Below, piece after piece: positions 24,874-37,291 of a stretch of DNA of 40,502 nucleotides. A program made the position numbers and the translations under genes. Location: contig JAKAFK010000029.1 in the NCBI GenBank assembly GCA_021817985.1, forward strand, positions 1-40,502. Reading direction: 5' to 3'. Each line of letters opens with the position of its first letter. Within the stretch, counting starts at the first letter, position 1. Under the pieces are notes generated by a model. That model saw only the letters and a program-made list of their open reading frames with translations, searched no databases and was not told the origin of the DNA. Source of the stretch: Pseudomonadota bacterium. GTDB taxonomy: Bacteria; Pseudomonadota; Gammaproteobacteria; Burkholderiales; JAKAFK01.

Positions 24874-26598
24874 ATGAGCTTCACCATGCACGGAACCGGT
24901 GTGTCCGCCGGCATCGCGATCGGCTATGCGCACATCGTCTCCACCGTTTCGCTCGAAGTCGCCCACTACGTGCTGCCGGCGGCGGGCCTGCCGGCGGAAA
25001 TCGAGCGCTTCGATCGGGCGGTGAGCACGGCACGGGAGGCGATGCTCGCGTTGCGCGAACACATCCCGCCCGATGCGCCGGCCGAGTTCGCCGGGTTCCT
25101 CGACCTGCACCTGATGATCCTGAACGACTCCACGCTCTCGACGGTGCCCCGCACCCTCATCGAGACCAGCCAGTGCAACGCCGAGTGGGCGCTCAAGCAG
25201 CAGACGGACAAGCTGGTCGAACAGTTCGACCGCATCGACGATCCGTACCTGCGGGAGCGCAAGGCCGACGTGATCCAGGTGGCCGAGCGGATCATGAAGG
25301 TGCTGCTGGGACACCCGTCCCACGCGCCCATGTCGGCCAGCCCCGAACAAAGCCGGATCCTGGTCGCGCACGACCTCAGCCCGGCCGACATGATCCAGTT
25401 CAAGAGCCACCAGTTCGCCGCCTTCATCACCGACGTCGGCGGCGCCACCTCGCATACGGCGATCGTCGCGCGCAGCCTCAACATCCCGTCCGTCATGGCC
25501 TTGCACCATGCGCGCCAGATGATCCGGGAAGACGAGCTGCTCGTCGTCGACGGGGCGCAAGGCGTCATCATCGTCAATCCCGACAAGCAGGTGCTGGCGG
25601 AATACCGGCTGCGGCAGACCCAGCTCGAGCTCGAACGGCAGAAGCTGAAACGGCTGCGCACCGCGCGGGCCACAACGCTCGACGGCACGACGGTCGAATT
25701 GCTGGCCAACATCGAACTGCCGCAGGACATCGACCGCGTCAAGGAGACCGGCGCCTCGGGCATCGGCCTTTTCCGGACCGAGTTCCTGTTCCTGAACCGC
25801 AAGGATCTCCCGGGGGAAGAGGAGCAGTTCGAGGCCTACCGCAAGGTCGCCGAGGCCATGCGCGGCAAGCCGGTCACCGTCCGCACGCTGGACCTGGGCG
25901 CGGACAAGCACCTGAACGGGGCGCAGATGGCGGGCGCGAACCCCGCCCTGGGACTGCGGGCCATTCGCCTGTGCCTGGCCGAGCCGCAAATGTTCCACAT
26001 CCAGCTGCGGGCGATTCTGCGCGCCTCCTATTACGGCAAGATCCGCCTCCTGCTGCCGATGCTCTCCTCGCTGCCGGAACTGCACGCCTCCTTGACCCTC
26101 CTCGAAAGCGCCAAGCAGACGCTGCGGGCCCAGGACATCCCCTTCGATCCGGACATCGAGATCGGCGGCATGATCGAGACGCCGGCCGCCGCGGTGCTCG
26201 CGGCCTCCTTCGCGAAGCGGCTCAACTTCCTGTCGATCGGGACCAACGACCTCATCCAGTACACGCTCGCCATCGACCGTTCCGACGACCACGTGGCGCA
26301 CCTCTACGATCCGCTCCACCCGGCCATCCTGCAGCTCGTGGCCTACATCATCAAGACGGCCCACAAGGCCAATGTCCCGGTTTCGGTCTGCGGCGAGATG
26401 GCGGGCGATGCGGGCCTCACCCGCATGCTGCTGGGCTTCGGACTGCGGATGTTCTCCATGCACCCGGCGCATCTGCTCGCGGTCAAGCAGCAAGTGCTCA
26501 AGGCGAACCTGCCGGAGGTCACCGCCGGGGCCCAACGCATGCTCAAGGCGGAGGAGCCCGACAAGGTCCGCGCCGCGCTCGCACGCTTGAACGCCTGA
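24874..26598 (+). CDS. ptsI: PEP-protein phosphotransferase (enzyme I)
   Basis: A 574-residue enzyme I, full length. The N-terminal His domain holds the active His in GGATSHTAIVARSL; the C-terminal PEP-binding TIM barrel has IGLFRTEFLFL, VRTLDLGADKHL, NPALGLRAIR, GGMIETPAA, FLSIGTNDLIQYTLAIDR and the catalytic Cys in VSVCGEMAGD. It moves phosphate from PEP to HPr. It starts 28 bases after ptsH and ends the plus-strand cluster. Confidence 0.95.
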   Translation: MSFTMHGTGVSAGIAIGYAHIVSTVSLEVAHYVLPAAGLPAEIERFDRAVSTAREAMLALREHIPPDAPAEFAGFLDLHLMILNDSTLSTVPRTLIETSQCNAEWALKQQTDKLVEQFDRIDDPYLRERKADVIQVAERIMKVLLGHPSHAPMSASPEQSRILVAHDLSPADMIQFKSHQFAAFITDVGGATSHTAIVARSLNIPSVMALHHARQMIREDELLVVDGAQGVIIVNPDKQVLAEYRLRQTQLELERQKLKRLRTARATTLDGTTVELLANIELPQDIDRVKETGASGIGLFRTEFLFLNRKDLPGEEEQFEAYRKVAEAMRGKPVTVRTLDLGADKHLNGAQMAGANPALGLRAIRLCLAEPQMFHIQLRAILRASYYGKIRLLLPMLSSLPELHASLTLLESAKQTLRAQDIPFDPDIEIGGMIETPAAAVLAASFAKRLNFLSIGTNDLIQYTLAIDRSDDHVAHLYDPLHPAILQLVAYIIKTAHKANVPVSVCGEMAGDAGLTRMLLGFGLRMFSMHPAHLLAVKQQVLKANLPEVTAGAQRMLKAEEPDKVRAALARLNA

Positions 26599-26704
26599 AC
26601 ACGCCCGACAATTTATCCAGACTCTTGGTGTATATTTGAAGCAGGGGGTGCCCATGGCGCCGCCTTGAGAACAGAACAACACGGAGAACTTAAGGAGGAG
26701 ACCT

Positions 26705-27139
26705 ATGAGAACGCTGCTTGCGCTGTCCTTTGTGCTCGCCTTCGCGCTGCCGGGGATCTCGGCCGCCGATCAGGCCGTGCGGTTCAATCACGTGGAAGTG
26801 CACTACAACGCGGTGGCGACCGATTTCCTGTCGCCGCACGTGGCCAAGTCGTACGGCATCACGCGCAGCCATTATCGCGGGCTGCTCACGATCTCGGTAC
26901 TCGCCGATCAGCCGAAAGGCGCACCCCGGGCGGTGGCCGCGAAAGTGACCGCCTACCGGGTCAACATGGCGGACCAGCTGGCCAACATCGACATGCGCGA
27001 AGTGAAGGAAGCGCATGCCATCTACTATCTCGGGAAATTCCACATTTCGCGGCCGGAGACCCTGACCTTCCACGTGAACGTCACGCCGCAAGGGAACACC
27101 CGGGCCTACCAGATCAAATTCACGCAGGACTTCGACTAG
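26705..27139 (+). CDS. DUF4426-type exported protein
   Basis: A 144-residue protein with a signal peptide (MRTLLALSFVLAFALPGISA-A). The mature part (FNHVEVHYNAVATDFLSPHV, then YGITRSHYRGLLTISVL, and FHVNVTPQGNT) matches the DUF4426 pattern, a small periplasmic family of unknown function. A very strong ribosome site (AAGGAGGAGA) precedes ATG 26705. It is convergent with the TauE/SafE-like gene. No function can be assigned. Confidence 0.75.
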   Translation: MRTLLALSFVLAFALPGISAADQAVRFNHVEVHYNAVATDFLSPHVAKSYGITRSHYRGLLTISVLADQPKGAPRAVAAKVTAYRVNMADQLANIDMREVKEAHAIYYLGKFHISRPETLTFHVNVTPQGNTRAYQIKFTQDFD

Positions 27140-27146
27140 GCCGGCC

Positions 27147-27171
27147 GGGTGCGCGCTGCCCACGCGCACCC
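27147..27171. terminator. Bidirectional hairpin between convergent genes
   Basis: GGGTGCGCG (27147-27155) and CGCGCACCC (27163-27171) form a perfect 9-base stem with a 7-base loop between the DUF4426 and TauE/SafE-like genes. It has no U-run on either side. Confidence 0.45.
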
Positions 27172-27173
27172 GC

Positions 27174-27851
27174 TCAGCCGAGCCATAGGCGCGCCAGGCG
27201 GAACAGGCCCAGCACGCCGAACCCGGTGATCAGAAGCCCCGCCCCCAGACGCACCTTGGCATTGCGCACAAGCCGGCCCAACTCGCGGGCAAACACCCCC
27301 ATGGCCAGGAGGTTGGGCGCCGTGCCGAGCCCAAAGGCCCCCATGAGGAGCGCCCCGCGCCAGGGACTGCCGCTTGCCAGCGCGCTCACCAGCACGCTGT
27401 AGACGAGTCCGCACGGAAGCCATCCCCACACCAGCCCGGCGGCGAAGGCCTGCGGCCAGGATGCGATCGGCACGAAGCGCCTCATCAGGGGCTGCAGCCG
27501 CCGCCACAGCACGCCGCCGGCCCGCTCGAGGTGCACCAGCACCCGCCAGAGGTTGGCCAGATACAGCCCCAGCAGGATCAGCATGCCGTTGGCGAGCAGG
27601 TACAGGATTTCCTCGACCGGCAGGGCATGCCTGAAGGCCAGGGTGCCGGCGCCCAGCGCGCCGGCAATGCCCCCGGCCACCATGTAGCTCAGGATGCGTC
27701 CCGCGCTCGCGGCGCCGTGGTAAGGCAGCTGCGCGCGGCTGCCCGGCAGCTTGAAGGACAGCGCGCTCACGATGCCGCCGCACATGCCGACGCAGTGCGT
27801 GCCGCCCAGGAGGCCCACCAGAAAGACGGAAAACAGGCTCGCTTCAGGCAT
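27174..27851 (-). CDS. TauE/SafE (DsbD_2)-like membrane protein
   Basis: A 225-residue protein with about six transmembrane helices. The N-terminal FLVGLLGGTHCVGMCGGIVS motif with paired Cys and the central GLVWGWLPCGLVYSVL Cys identify the DsbD_2 / sulfite exporter-like family often linked to cytochrome oxidase assembly and copper handling. These Cys pairs suggest thiol or metal transfer across the membrane. It is divergent from the AmpG-like gene. The substrate is not known. Confidence 0.85.
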   Translation of the reverse strand: MPEASLFSVFLVGLLGGTHCVGMCGGIVSALSFKLPGSRAQLPYHGAASAGRILSYMVAGGIAGALGAGTLAFRHALPVEEILYLLANGMLILLGLYLANLWRVLVHLERAGGVLWRRLQPLMRRFVPIASWPQAFAAGLVWGWLPCGLVYSVLVSALASGSPWRGALLMGAFGLGTAPNLLAMGVFARELGRLVRNAKVRLGAGLLITGFGVLGLFRLARLWLG

Positions 27852-28006
27852 GGATGCAAACGGCGGCGTGGCCGCCGCAGGCTATCGAAAGGTTGTAGAC
27901 GACACTGTACCAGAATTGCGCGGCGGCTCGGGCCGTCCCCGGCCCGGACCTCGTCCGTGAAGAATGCGTCGGCCGCCTTCCCTTCCGTGCCGATTTTGGG
28001 TATGGT

Positions 28007-29338
28007 GTGCTTTTCGGATCCCTGCACCGCATCATGCGCGACCCCCGTCTCGGGCACGCCATCTTCAACCGCCGGATGCTCATCTGCATCTTCACCGGTT
28101 TCTCGTCCGGCCTGCCGCTGTTCATCCTGATCAACCTGCTGCCGGCCTGGCTGCGCTCGTCGCACGTCGACCTGAAGGCCATTGGGCTGTTCGCGCTCAT
28201 CCAGCTGCCCTATACCTGGAAATTCGCCTGGGCCCCCTTCATGGACCGCTTCACGTGGGCGAATTTCGGGCGCCGGCGGGGATGGATGCTGTTCTCCCAG
28301 CTCGCCCTCCTGGGGTGCGTGCCGCTATTCGGGTGGCTCACGCCCGGCACCGAGATCTGGACGGTGGCCGCGGTGGCCTTGTGCCTGGCCTTCCTTTCGG
28401 CCTCCCAGGACATCGCGCTCGATGCATTCCGCCGCGAGATCCTGAGCGATGCCGAGCTGGGACTCGGCACGGCCATCCATGTCAACGCCTACAAGGTGGC
28501 GGGCCTCGTGCCCGGGTCGCTCGCCCTCATCCTGGCCGACCACCTGCCCTGGAAGGACGTTTTCATGATCACGGGCGCCTTCATGCTGCCCGGCATCGTG
28601 ATGACCCTTCTCGTCAGCGAGCCGGCCATCCGGCGGGGGGCCCCGCGCACGCTGCGGGAGGCGATCGTCGAACCCTTCCACGAATTCATCGTGCGCCAAG
28701 GCTGGCGCGAGGCGCTGATCATCCTCGCCTTCATCTTCCTGTACAAGCTCGGCGACAGCATGGCCACGGCGCTCGCCACGCCCTTCTACCTCGACCTCGG
28801 GTTCTCGAAGTCCACCATCGGCATCATCGCGAAGCAGGCCGGGCTATGGCCCAGCGTCATCGGCGGCCTGCTCGGGGGCATCTGGATGGTCCGTCTCGGG
28901 ATCAACCGCGCGCTGTGGCTGTTCGGCGCCGTGCAGCTCGCGTCCATCCTGGGCTTCGCCTGGCTCGCCAAGGCGGGGCACAACGAGGTCGTCCTCGCCT
29001 GGGTGATCGGCCTTGAGGCGCTCGGGGTGGGCCTGGGGACCGCGGCCTTCACCGCCTACATCGCGCGCACGACGCATCCGCTCTACACCGCCACCCAATT
29101 CGCCCTCTTCACGAGCCTCTCGGCCATCCCGCGCAGCTTGTTCAACGCGTTGACGGGCTATATGGTCGACGCGCTCGGCTGGTTCTCCTTCTTCCTTCTG
29201 TGCGCCTGCCTGGCCGTGCCCGGCATGCTGCTGCTCATGCGGGTCGCCCCCTGGAGCGAGCGCGACGACGTCAGTCCCGGCGCGCTGGAGGCCACCGCCG
29301 CGCGGCTCGCCATTCCGGACCTCGAGGAAGAACCCTGA
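28007..29338 (+). CDS. AmpG-like MFS transporter
   Basis: A 443-residue major-facilitator protein with about 12 transmembrane helices. The start of the fold (GFSSGLPLFILINLLPAWLR), FAWAPFMDRFTWANFGRRRG and ASQDIALDAFRREIL are typical of AmpG, the permease that imports muropeptides (anhydro-MurNAc saccharides) for cell-wall recycling. The GTG at 28007 is used here; ATG 28034 is an alternative and neither has a strong ribosome site. No ampD or beta-lactamase gene is nearby. Confidence 0.85.
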   Translation: MLFGSLHRIMRDPRLGHAIFNRRMLICIFTGFSSGLPLFILINLLPAWLRSSHVDLKAIGLFALIQLPYTWKFAWAPFMDRFTWANFGRRRGWMLFSQLALLGCVPLFGWLTPGTEIWTVAAVALCLAFLSASQDIALDAFRREILSDAELGLGTAIHVNAYKVAGLVPGSLALILADHLPWKDVFMITGAFMLPGIVMTLLVSEPAIRRGAPRTLREAIVEPFHEFIVRQGWREALIILAFIFLYKLGDSMATALATPFYLDLGFSKSTIGIIAKQAGLWPSVIGGLLGGIWMVRLGINRALWLFGAVQLASILGFAWLAKAGHNEVVLAWVIGLEALGVGLGTAAFTAYIARTTHPLYTATQFALFTSLSAIPRSLFNALTGYMVDALGWFSFFLLCACLAVPGMLLLMRVAPWSERDDVSPGALEATAARLAIPDLEEEP

Positions 29339-29840
29339 CCGGGGCGCGGCCCCAAGGCAAGAAACGGGATGCGCCGTCCCGCGCCGTTCTATACTGAAAT
29401 CAGGACATCCCCGCCGTCTTGTTCACAACGCCGCTGAGCCCACGAGGCCCTGGCCGGGAACGCGGGCGATGGCGACCGGAGAACGGGAATGCGCAGCGCC
29501 CTGTGGCGAACCCCACCGAAGGATCTCGCGTCTCGGCGCCAGCGGCTGCGGGCGAGATCGGCGGCCGCCTGCGTTCCCCCCGTCCGCACGATGGCGCGCG
29601 CCAAGCGGCACACGCCGGGCGCCCCCCTCATCGGCGACGCCTACACCCCGGAACGCCGGCCTCCCTGGGCGAAAGGGCTCATGCCACGGGCGGGACCCGA
29701 CCCTCCTCGCGAAGCATCCACCCGCGGCTGAAGGAGCATCCCGGCGGACATCGGCGAGGCCCTCCCCGCTTCGGGACGGGGCCTATGGAAACTGAGGGAC
29801 GCGCCTGCGCGCGCCCCACAACCCCACGAGGAGCCAAGAC
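29339..29840. other. Intergenic region, nothing recognised
   Basis: About 500 bases between the AmpG-like and BON-domain genes. Open frames exist on both strands but none looks like a protein family. Confidence 0.5.
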
Positions 29841-30278
29841 ATGAAGAAAGGAATCGGATTATTGACGGCCGGTCTGGCCGTAGGTGCGGGCCTCATGTAC
29901 TTCTTCGATCCGGATCGGGGGCATGCCCGGCGCACCATGGTCCGGGAGCGCACCTCGAGCACCATGCGCTCGGCCGGCGACGCCATCAGCAAGCGCTCGC
30001 GGAACATCGGCAACCGCATCAAGGGCATCGCGCACGACACCCGCACGCTCCTGAAGCGGGAGAGCGAAGCGCCTTCCGACGAACTGCTCATGCAGCGCGT
30101 CCGCTCGGAGATCGGGCATTGGGTCGCCAACGCGCAAGCCGTCGAAGTGCTGGCCAATCAAGGCCGTGTCGTGCTAAACGGCATCGTCGAAGAAGGCGAG
30201 ATGCGCAAGCTCCTCGATCACGTCAAGAACATCCGCGGCGTGGTCGACATCGAAAGCCATCTGCAGCTTGTCCATTGA
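29841..30278 (+). CDS. BON-domain protein with YtxH-like N-terminus
   Basis: A 145-residue protein. One N-terminal hydrophobic segment (GIGLLTAGLAVGAGLMYFFD) ends in PDRGHARR, the layout of YtxH-like envelope stress proteins, and a BON domain follows at about 78-145 (LLMQRVRSEIGHWVANAQAV, then VVLNGIVEEGEM and RGVVDIESHL). BON domains bind phospholipids and occur in envelope maintenance proteins such as OsmY. GAGGAGCC precedes the ATG. It stands alone. Confidence 0.85.
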   Translation: MKKGIGLLTAGLAVGAGLMYFFDPDRGHARRTMVRERTSSTMRSAGDAISKRSRNIGNRIKGIAHDTRTLLKRESEAPSDELLMQRVRSEIGHWVANAQAVEVLANQGRVVLNGIVEEGEMRKLLDHVKNIRGVVDIESHLQLVH

Positions 30279-30329
30279 CACTCCGGCGGCGGGAGAGCGC
30301 CTACGCGTGCGCCCCCGCCGCCGGGCCGG

Positions 30330-30794
30330 TCAGGAATGCCCGCCCTCGCGCCCGCCGACCGTCGCCATGTCCGCGCCGGCCCCCCAATGCACCACTTCCA
30401 GGCGCACGCGGGTCCACCCGCGATGCAGGAAGCCCAGCTTTCGGGCGGCGGCGTGCGACAGATCGATGATGACCCCGCGGGCCTGCGCAAACAAAGCCGG
30501 TCCGCGGTCAACGACGCGGACGTCGACATGCCGATGATTGCGCAGGTTGGTCACCCGCAGGACCGTTCCGAAGGGATAGGTCGGATGGGCGGCGACCAGG
30601 GTGTGCTTGTTGAAGGGAATCCCGCTGGCGGTCGTCTTCCCCTGGAATGCCTGCCCGTAGTAGGTCGCGCGACCCACCTCGGTCTTGTGCACGCCGGACA
30701 GGGCGTCCGCGTGCGCGGGAGCCGAAGCCACCAGGCCGAGGCAAAGCCCGCAGGCCGCCAGGACAACATAAACGCGATCGGCAAGGTTCTGCAT
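30330..30794 (-). CDS. rlpA: RlpA-like septal ring protein (double-psi beta-barrel)
   Basis: A 154-residue exported protein. ATG 30794 is chosen because AAAGGGAGGA lies just before it; an ATG at 30830 is less likely. A signal peptide (cleavage near AHA-D) leads to the DPBB domain: VGRATYYGQAFQGKTTASG, then FNKHTLVAAHPTYPFGTVLR and VDVRVVDRGP. RlpA proteins act as lytic transglycosylases on peptide-free glycan or bind the septum. No SPOR domain follows, so this is a short form and septal targeting is doubtful. Confidence 0.88.
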   Translation of the reverse strand: MQNLADRVYVVLAACGLCLGLVASAPAHADALSGVHKTEVGRATYYGQAFQGKTTASGIPFNKHTLVAAHPTYPFGTVLRVTNLRNHRHVDVRVVDRGPALFAQARGVIIDLSHAAARKLGFLHRGWTRVRLEVVHWGAGADMATVGGREGGHS

Positions 30795-30991
30795 GGATCC
30801 TCCCTTTTGTCGGTTGTTGCTCACGCTCATGCCGTAGCATGTTTTTCACCATAGCACAGCAAGTCGTTGTTTGTCTTGCAGATGCCGGTTAAGTTCCCGG
30901 AGCGGGGCGCCGGCCGCCCGAGCGACACCGCTTGACGGACGCGGCTTCCGCGCCAACAATGAATCTTAATTAATCCGCTGCGAACCTTCCC

Positions 30992-31660
30992 TTGCGCATC
31001 CTCTGGATCCTGGCCGCGTGGACCGGCTACTTCATGCTCCACTCGGCGCTCGCTTCAAGACGCGCCAAGACGGCCTTCGCCCGCCGCTTTCCGCCGCTCG
31101 CCCCGGCCTACCGGCTCCTTTTCAACGCCGTCGCCCTGCTCTCGGCCGCCCTGCCCTTGGGCCTCGCATGGGCGGCGCGCGGTCCGGTGGTCTGGGCGTG
31201 GCCCGGCATGGGCGCGCCGATTGCCCGGGCGCTTGCGGCGGCCGCGGCGGCCGGCTTCCTCTGGACGCTGCGCACCTATGACCTGCAGGAGTTCCTCGGG
31301 CTGCGCCAATGGAAAACCGGGGACGCGAGTCCCGACGACAGGCAACGCCTGCGCATCTCCCCGCTGCACCGCTTCGTCCGCCATCCGTGGTATTTCCTCG
31401 GCCTCGTCCTCTTGTGGACGCAGCCGATGGATGCCGCCCGCCTCGCGTCCGCGGTCGCGATCACGGTCTATCTCGTCGCGGGATCCCGCCTGGAAGAAAA
31501 AAAGCTCCTGCAAACCCATGGCGAGCCGTATGCGGCCTACCGGCAAGCGGTTCCGGGCCTCGTGCCCTTGCCATGGCGCTGGCTGACCCGTGCCCAGGCA
31601 GACGCGCTCACGGGCGGCGCCCAGACTCAGGCACGCGAGCTGCCCCCAAGAAGCCCTTGA
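30992..31660 (+). CDS. NnrU/ICMT-like membrane methyltransferase family protein
   Basis: A 222-residue protein with about five transmembrane helices. The C-terminal half carries the isoprenylcysteine methyltransferase-like signature: SPLHRFVRHPWYFLGLVL, then EEKKLLQTHGEPYAAYRQAV. Members include phospholipid and methanethiol methyltransferases (MddA) and NnrU. The TTG at 30992 is the only start that keeps the first hydrophobic helix; no clear ribosome site was seen. The exact substrate is not predictable. Confidence 0.75.
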   Translation: MRILWILAAWTGYFMLHSALASRRAKTAFARRFPPLAPAYRLLFNAVALLSAALPLGLAWAARGPVVWAWPGMGAPIARALAAAAAAGFLWTLRTYDLQEFLGLRQWKTGDASPDDRQRLRISPLHRFVRHPWYFLGLVLLWTQPMDAARLASAVAITVYLVAGSRLEEKKLLQTHGEPYAAYRQAVPGLVPLPWRWLTRAQADALTGGAQTQARELPPRSP

Positions 31661-31745
31661 GCCGGGACCGGAACTCGCCTATATCCAGAATGTCGGTGCC
31701 TGGATCCCAGCCGGGATCCCTTTCGCACCGTCAAGGAGCGCATTC

Positions 31746-32207
31746 GTGGGCAGACGCTGGATCGTCGCCTTGGCTATCGCCCTGCTCCCGGCCACCGCCT
31801 CAAGCGCCATCTACCGATGGACGGACAGCCGCCACGAGGTGCATTATTCGAGCGCGCGGCCGCAGGGGCGGCCCGCGGTGCGTCTGACGCTGCCCTCTGC
31901 GGGGCCGGTCGCGCCGGCCGTCCGCCGGCAAGAGGCACGCGAGCTCGCCCGGGCGCAAGCCCTCGCCCATGAACTCGCGCACAACCACGCGCGGCGCGCG
32001 CGCCGGTCGATCCATGCCTCCGGGATCTTGTTCGCCAAGCGGGCACGACAGTGTGCCAATGCCCTGGGGCTGCTGCACTTCGACGAAGACACGAACGGCA
32101 TCCGCCTCATTCCCTACGATGTCGCCCGCGCCCGTCTGACCCTGGGCGAGAAGGCCAACCTCGCCTACTGGCGCGACCAGGTGGCGAAATGGTGCCCCGA
32201 CCCTTGA
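31746..32207 (+). CDS. DUF4124-type exported protein
   Basis: A 153-residue protein beginning at GTG 31746, with AAGGAG eight bases upstream; the frame is open before that but without a signal or family match. A signal peptide (WIVALAIALLPATASSA) is followed by AIYRWTDSRHEVHYSSARPQ, the DUF4124 motif (YRWxDxxGxxHYSD-like). The C-terminal half is Arg/Ala-rich and ends with two Cys (QCANA, KWCPDP) that could form a disulfide. Function unknown. It is convergent with metH, nine bases from its end. Confidence 0.72.
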   Translation: MGRRWIVALAIALLPATASSAIYRWTDSRHEVHYSSARPQGRPAVRLTLPSAGPVAPAVRRQEARELARAQALAHELAHNHARRARRSIHASGILFAKRARQCANALGLLHFDEDTNGIRLIPYDVARARLTLGEKANLAYWRDQVAKWCPDP

Positions 32208-32216
32208 GCGACGGGC

Positions 32217-35903
<3,687 letters not shown>

Positions 35904-35922
35904 GGTTGGCCGGGAAGGTTGT

Positions 35923-36022
35923 CGCATGCACGGGCGCGGGCAAGCCCGCGCCCCGGGTCCATGCGTTGAAAGGGCGGATCGTTCTGAGCCATCCTCGTCC
36001 CGGATTCGCAAGACGAAGGATG
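35923..36022 (-). promoter_or_regulatory. Structured metH leader with two hairpins
   Basis: Upstream of metH, GGGCGCGGGC/GCCCGCGCCC (35932-35941 and 35944-35953) is flanked by CGCATG/CATGCG (35923-35928 and 35960-35965), making one long hairpin about 20 bases before the start codon. A second inverted repeat, CATCCTCGTC/GACGAAGGATG (35990-35999 and 36012-36022), lies further upstream. I see no match to cobalamin, SAM or SAH riboswitch cores, so any regulatory role is inferred from structure alone. Confidence 0.5.
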
Positions 36023-36148
36023 CGTTTCGCGTTAAAATTCTTCACGCGCCTGAGAATATAATAATTCATGTTGCGGATGGGAGACCAGCTCGGCATCGAG
36101 GGGCACCCGTTTGCCACCGGAGGGCGCGCATCCACTCCAACAACCAGA

Positions 36149-36292
36149 ATGACCGCTGCCCTCACCATCCTTGCGATGCTCGCGTCCTTCATTCTCACGG
36201 CGAGCGTCGCGGTTGCCGCAGTCGCGCTTTTCAAGCTGCTGCTGTACTGGGCCGCATTCAAGCTCCACAGGAAGCGCGCCGGCAAACACTGA
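36149..36292 (+). CDS. Possible small membrane protein
   Basis: A 47-residue frame (from an in-frame ATG at 36149; the frame is open from 36068) encodes one or two hydrophobic helices (LTILAMLASFILTASVAVAA, FKLLLYWAAFKL) and a basic tail. A TATAAT at 36057-36062 could be a -10 box, but no good -35 or ribosome site was seen. It is divergent from metH and 46 bases before the rhodanese gene. No family was recognised; it may not be real. Confidence 0.35.
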   Translation: MTAALTILAMLASFILTASVAVAAVALFKLLLYWAAFKLHRKRAGKH

Positions 36293-36338
36293 CATCCATG
36301 GGCTGCCTTGAGGGGCCGCCCCTTGCAGGAGAGGAAGC

Positions 36339-36725
36339 ATGCAGCACCTGTCGCCGAAGGACGCTTTTGAATTCCTTGAGAAAGACATCGATGCCGTGTT
36401 CATCGATGTCAGAAGCGAAATGGAATACCTGTTCGTCGGACATCCCAAGGATGCCATCTCCATTCCCTGGAACGACGGCCCCAACTGGGAGATCAATCCC
36501 GACTTCGTGGCCCACGTGAAGAAGGCGGCATCCACCAACCGCCCCGTGCTCCTCATCTGCCGCAGCGGCAAGCGCTCGGTGGAAGCCGGCCACGCGCTGG
36601 AGGATGCCGGCTTCACCAGCGTCTTCAACGTCCTTCACGGGTTCGAGGGCGAACTCGACGAGAACCACCATCGCGGCTCCCAAAACGGCTGGCGCTTCGA
36701 GGGGCTGCCCTGGGAACAGATGTAG
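36339..36725 (+). CDS. Rhodanese-like sulfurtransferase
   Basis: A 128-residue single-domain rhodanese. AVFIDVRSEMEYLFVGHPKD is the first signature; the active-site loop CRSGKRS carries the persulfide-forming Cys. GGAGAGGAAG before the ATG fixes the start. It probably handles sulfane sulfur in the cytoplasm. The neighbour metH on the other strand suggests but does not prove a sulfur-metabolism link. Confidence 0.9.
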   Translation: MQHLSPKDAFEFLEKDIDAVFIDVRSEMEYLFVGHPKDAISIPWNDGPNWEINPDFVAHVKKAASTNRPVLLICRSGKRSVEAGHALEDAGFTSVFNVLHGFEGELDENHHRGSQNGWRFEGLPWEQM

Positions 36726-36832
36726 TCGGGCCGCAACGCACAAGCGTCAGCGGTCGGCGTGCTCCCCGTGACCAGGCAAACAGTTCCGGTTACCGACGCG
36801 GCCGGCATTGTGTTTTTGCGCTGCACGTTCAT

Positions 36833-37186
36833 TTGATCTTTGTCACGAAATACCGTCGCAGGGTGTTCGACGGCGACGCCCTGGACAAGCTCCGTGCCCA
36901 CTTCGCCCGTGTGGCCTCCGACTTCCGCGCCGAGCGGGTGGAGATGAAGGGCGAGCGCGATCACGTGCATCTGCTGGTCAACTACCCGCCCAAGGTCCCG
37001 GTCGCAAACCTGATGCGCAGCCTGAAGGGGGTCTCCAGCCGGATGCTGCGCCAGGAGCGGCAGGACATTGCCCGGCACTACTACAGGGGCATGCTGTGGA
37101 GCCCGAGCCACTTCGTCGCCTCCTGCGGCAGGGCGCCGCTGGAGATCACCAGGCAGTACGTCGAACAACAGGACAGACCCGAGTGA
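36833..37186 (+). CDS. tnpA: IS200-type TnpA (Y1 HUH transposase), start uncertain
   Basis: From TTG 36833 it is 117 residues; homology-like sequence extends upstream in frame (YRRGRHCVFALHVH before LIFVTKYRRRVF), but no ATG/GTG start is found there, so the original start is probably mutated or lost. The HUH metal motif (ERDHVHLLV) and the catalytic Tyr near the end (ITRQYVEQQ) are intact. IS200-type TnpA moves single-stranded DNA. There is no tnpB beside it. Status: possibly translated from TTG, possibly decaying. Confidence 0.8.
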   Translation: MIFVTKYRRRVFDGDALDKLRAHFARVASDFRAERVEMKGERDHVHLLVNYPPKVPVANLMRSLKGVSSRMLRQERQDIARHYYRGMLWSPSHFVASCGRAPLEITRQYVEQQDRPE

Positions 37187-37226
37187 CCGGTCATGGCATC
37201 GAGCCATGATCGGTCGGCTCCTTATA

Positions 37227-37247
37227 CCCCCGAGATGAATGTCGGGG
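37227..37247 (+). mobile_element. IS200 right-end hairpin
   Basis: CCCCGA (37227-37232) and TCGGGG (37242-37247) form a short subterminal hairpin 40 bases after tnpA, as expected for the right end recognised by Y1 transposases. The element probably ends near 37253, where a duplicated promoter repeat begins. Confidence 0.7.
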
Positions 37248-37252
37248 CTTTA

Positions 37253-37291
37253 CGATGAGTCCATTGTACCGGGTTTTGCCGAAAGTCAAGG
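37253..37291 (-). repeat. Promoter-like direct repeat, copy 1
   Basis: On the minus strand it reads CCTTGACTTTC, ten variable bases, then GGTACAATGGACTCATCG, matching copy 2 at 38682-38719 at every position outside the ten-base spacer. TTGACT and TACAAT form a sigma-70-like promoter with 15-base spacing. Downstream in the direction of transcription the sequence changes at the IS200 end, so this copy has lost its gene. Confidence 0.7.

Noticed and set aside
24817-26682. 621-codon minus-strand frame opposite ptsI
   Set aside because: Antisense shadow of enzyme I with no recognisable domain.
35904-36070. Cobalamin or SAH riboswitch upstream of metH
   Set aside because: The conserved cores were not found; only generic hairpins are visible.
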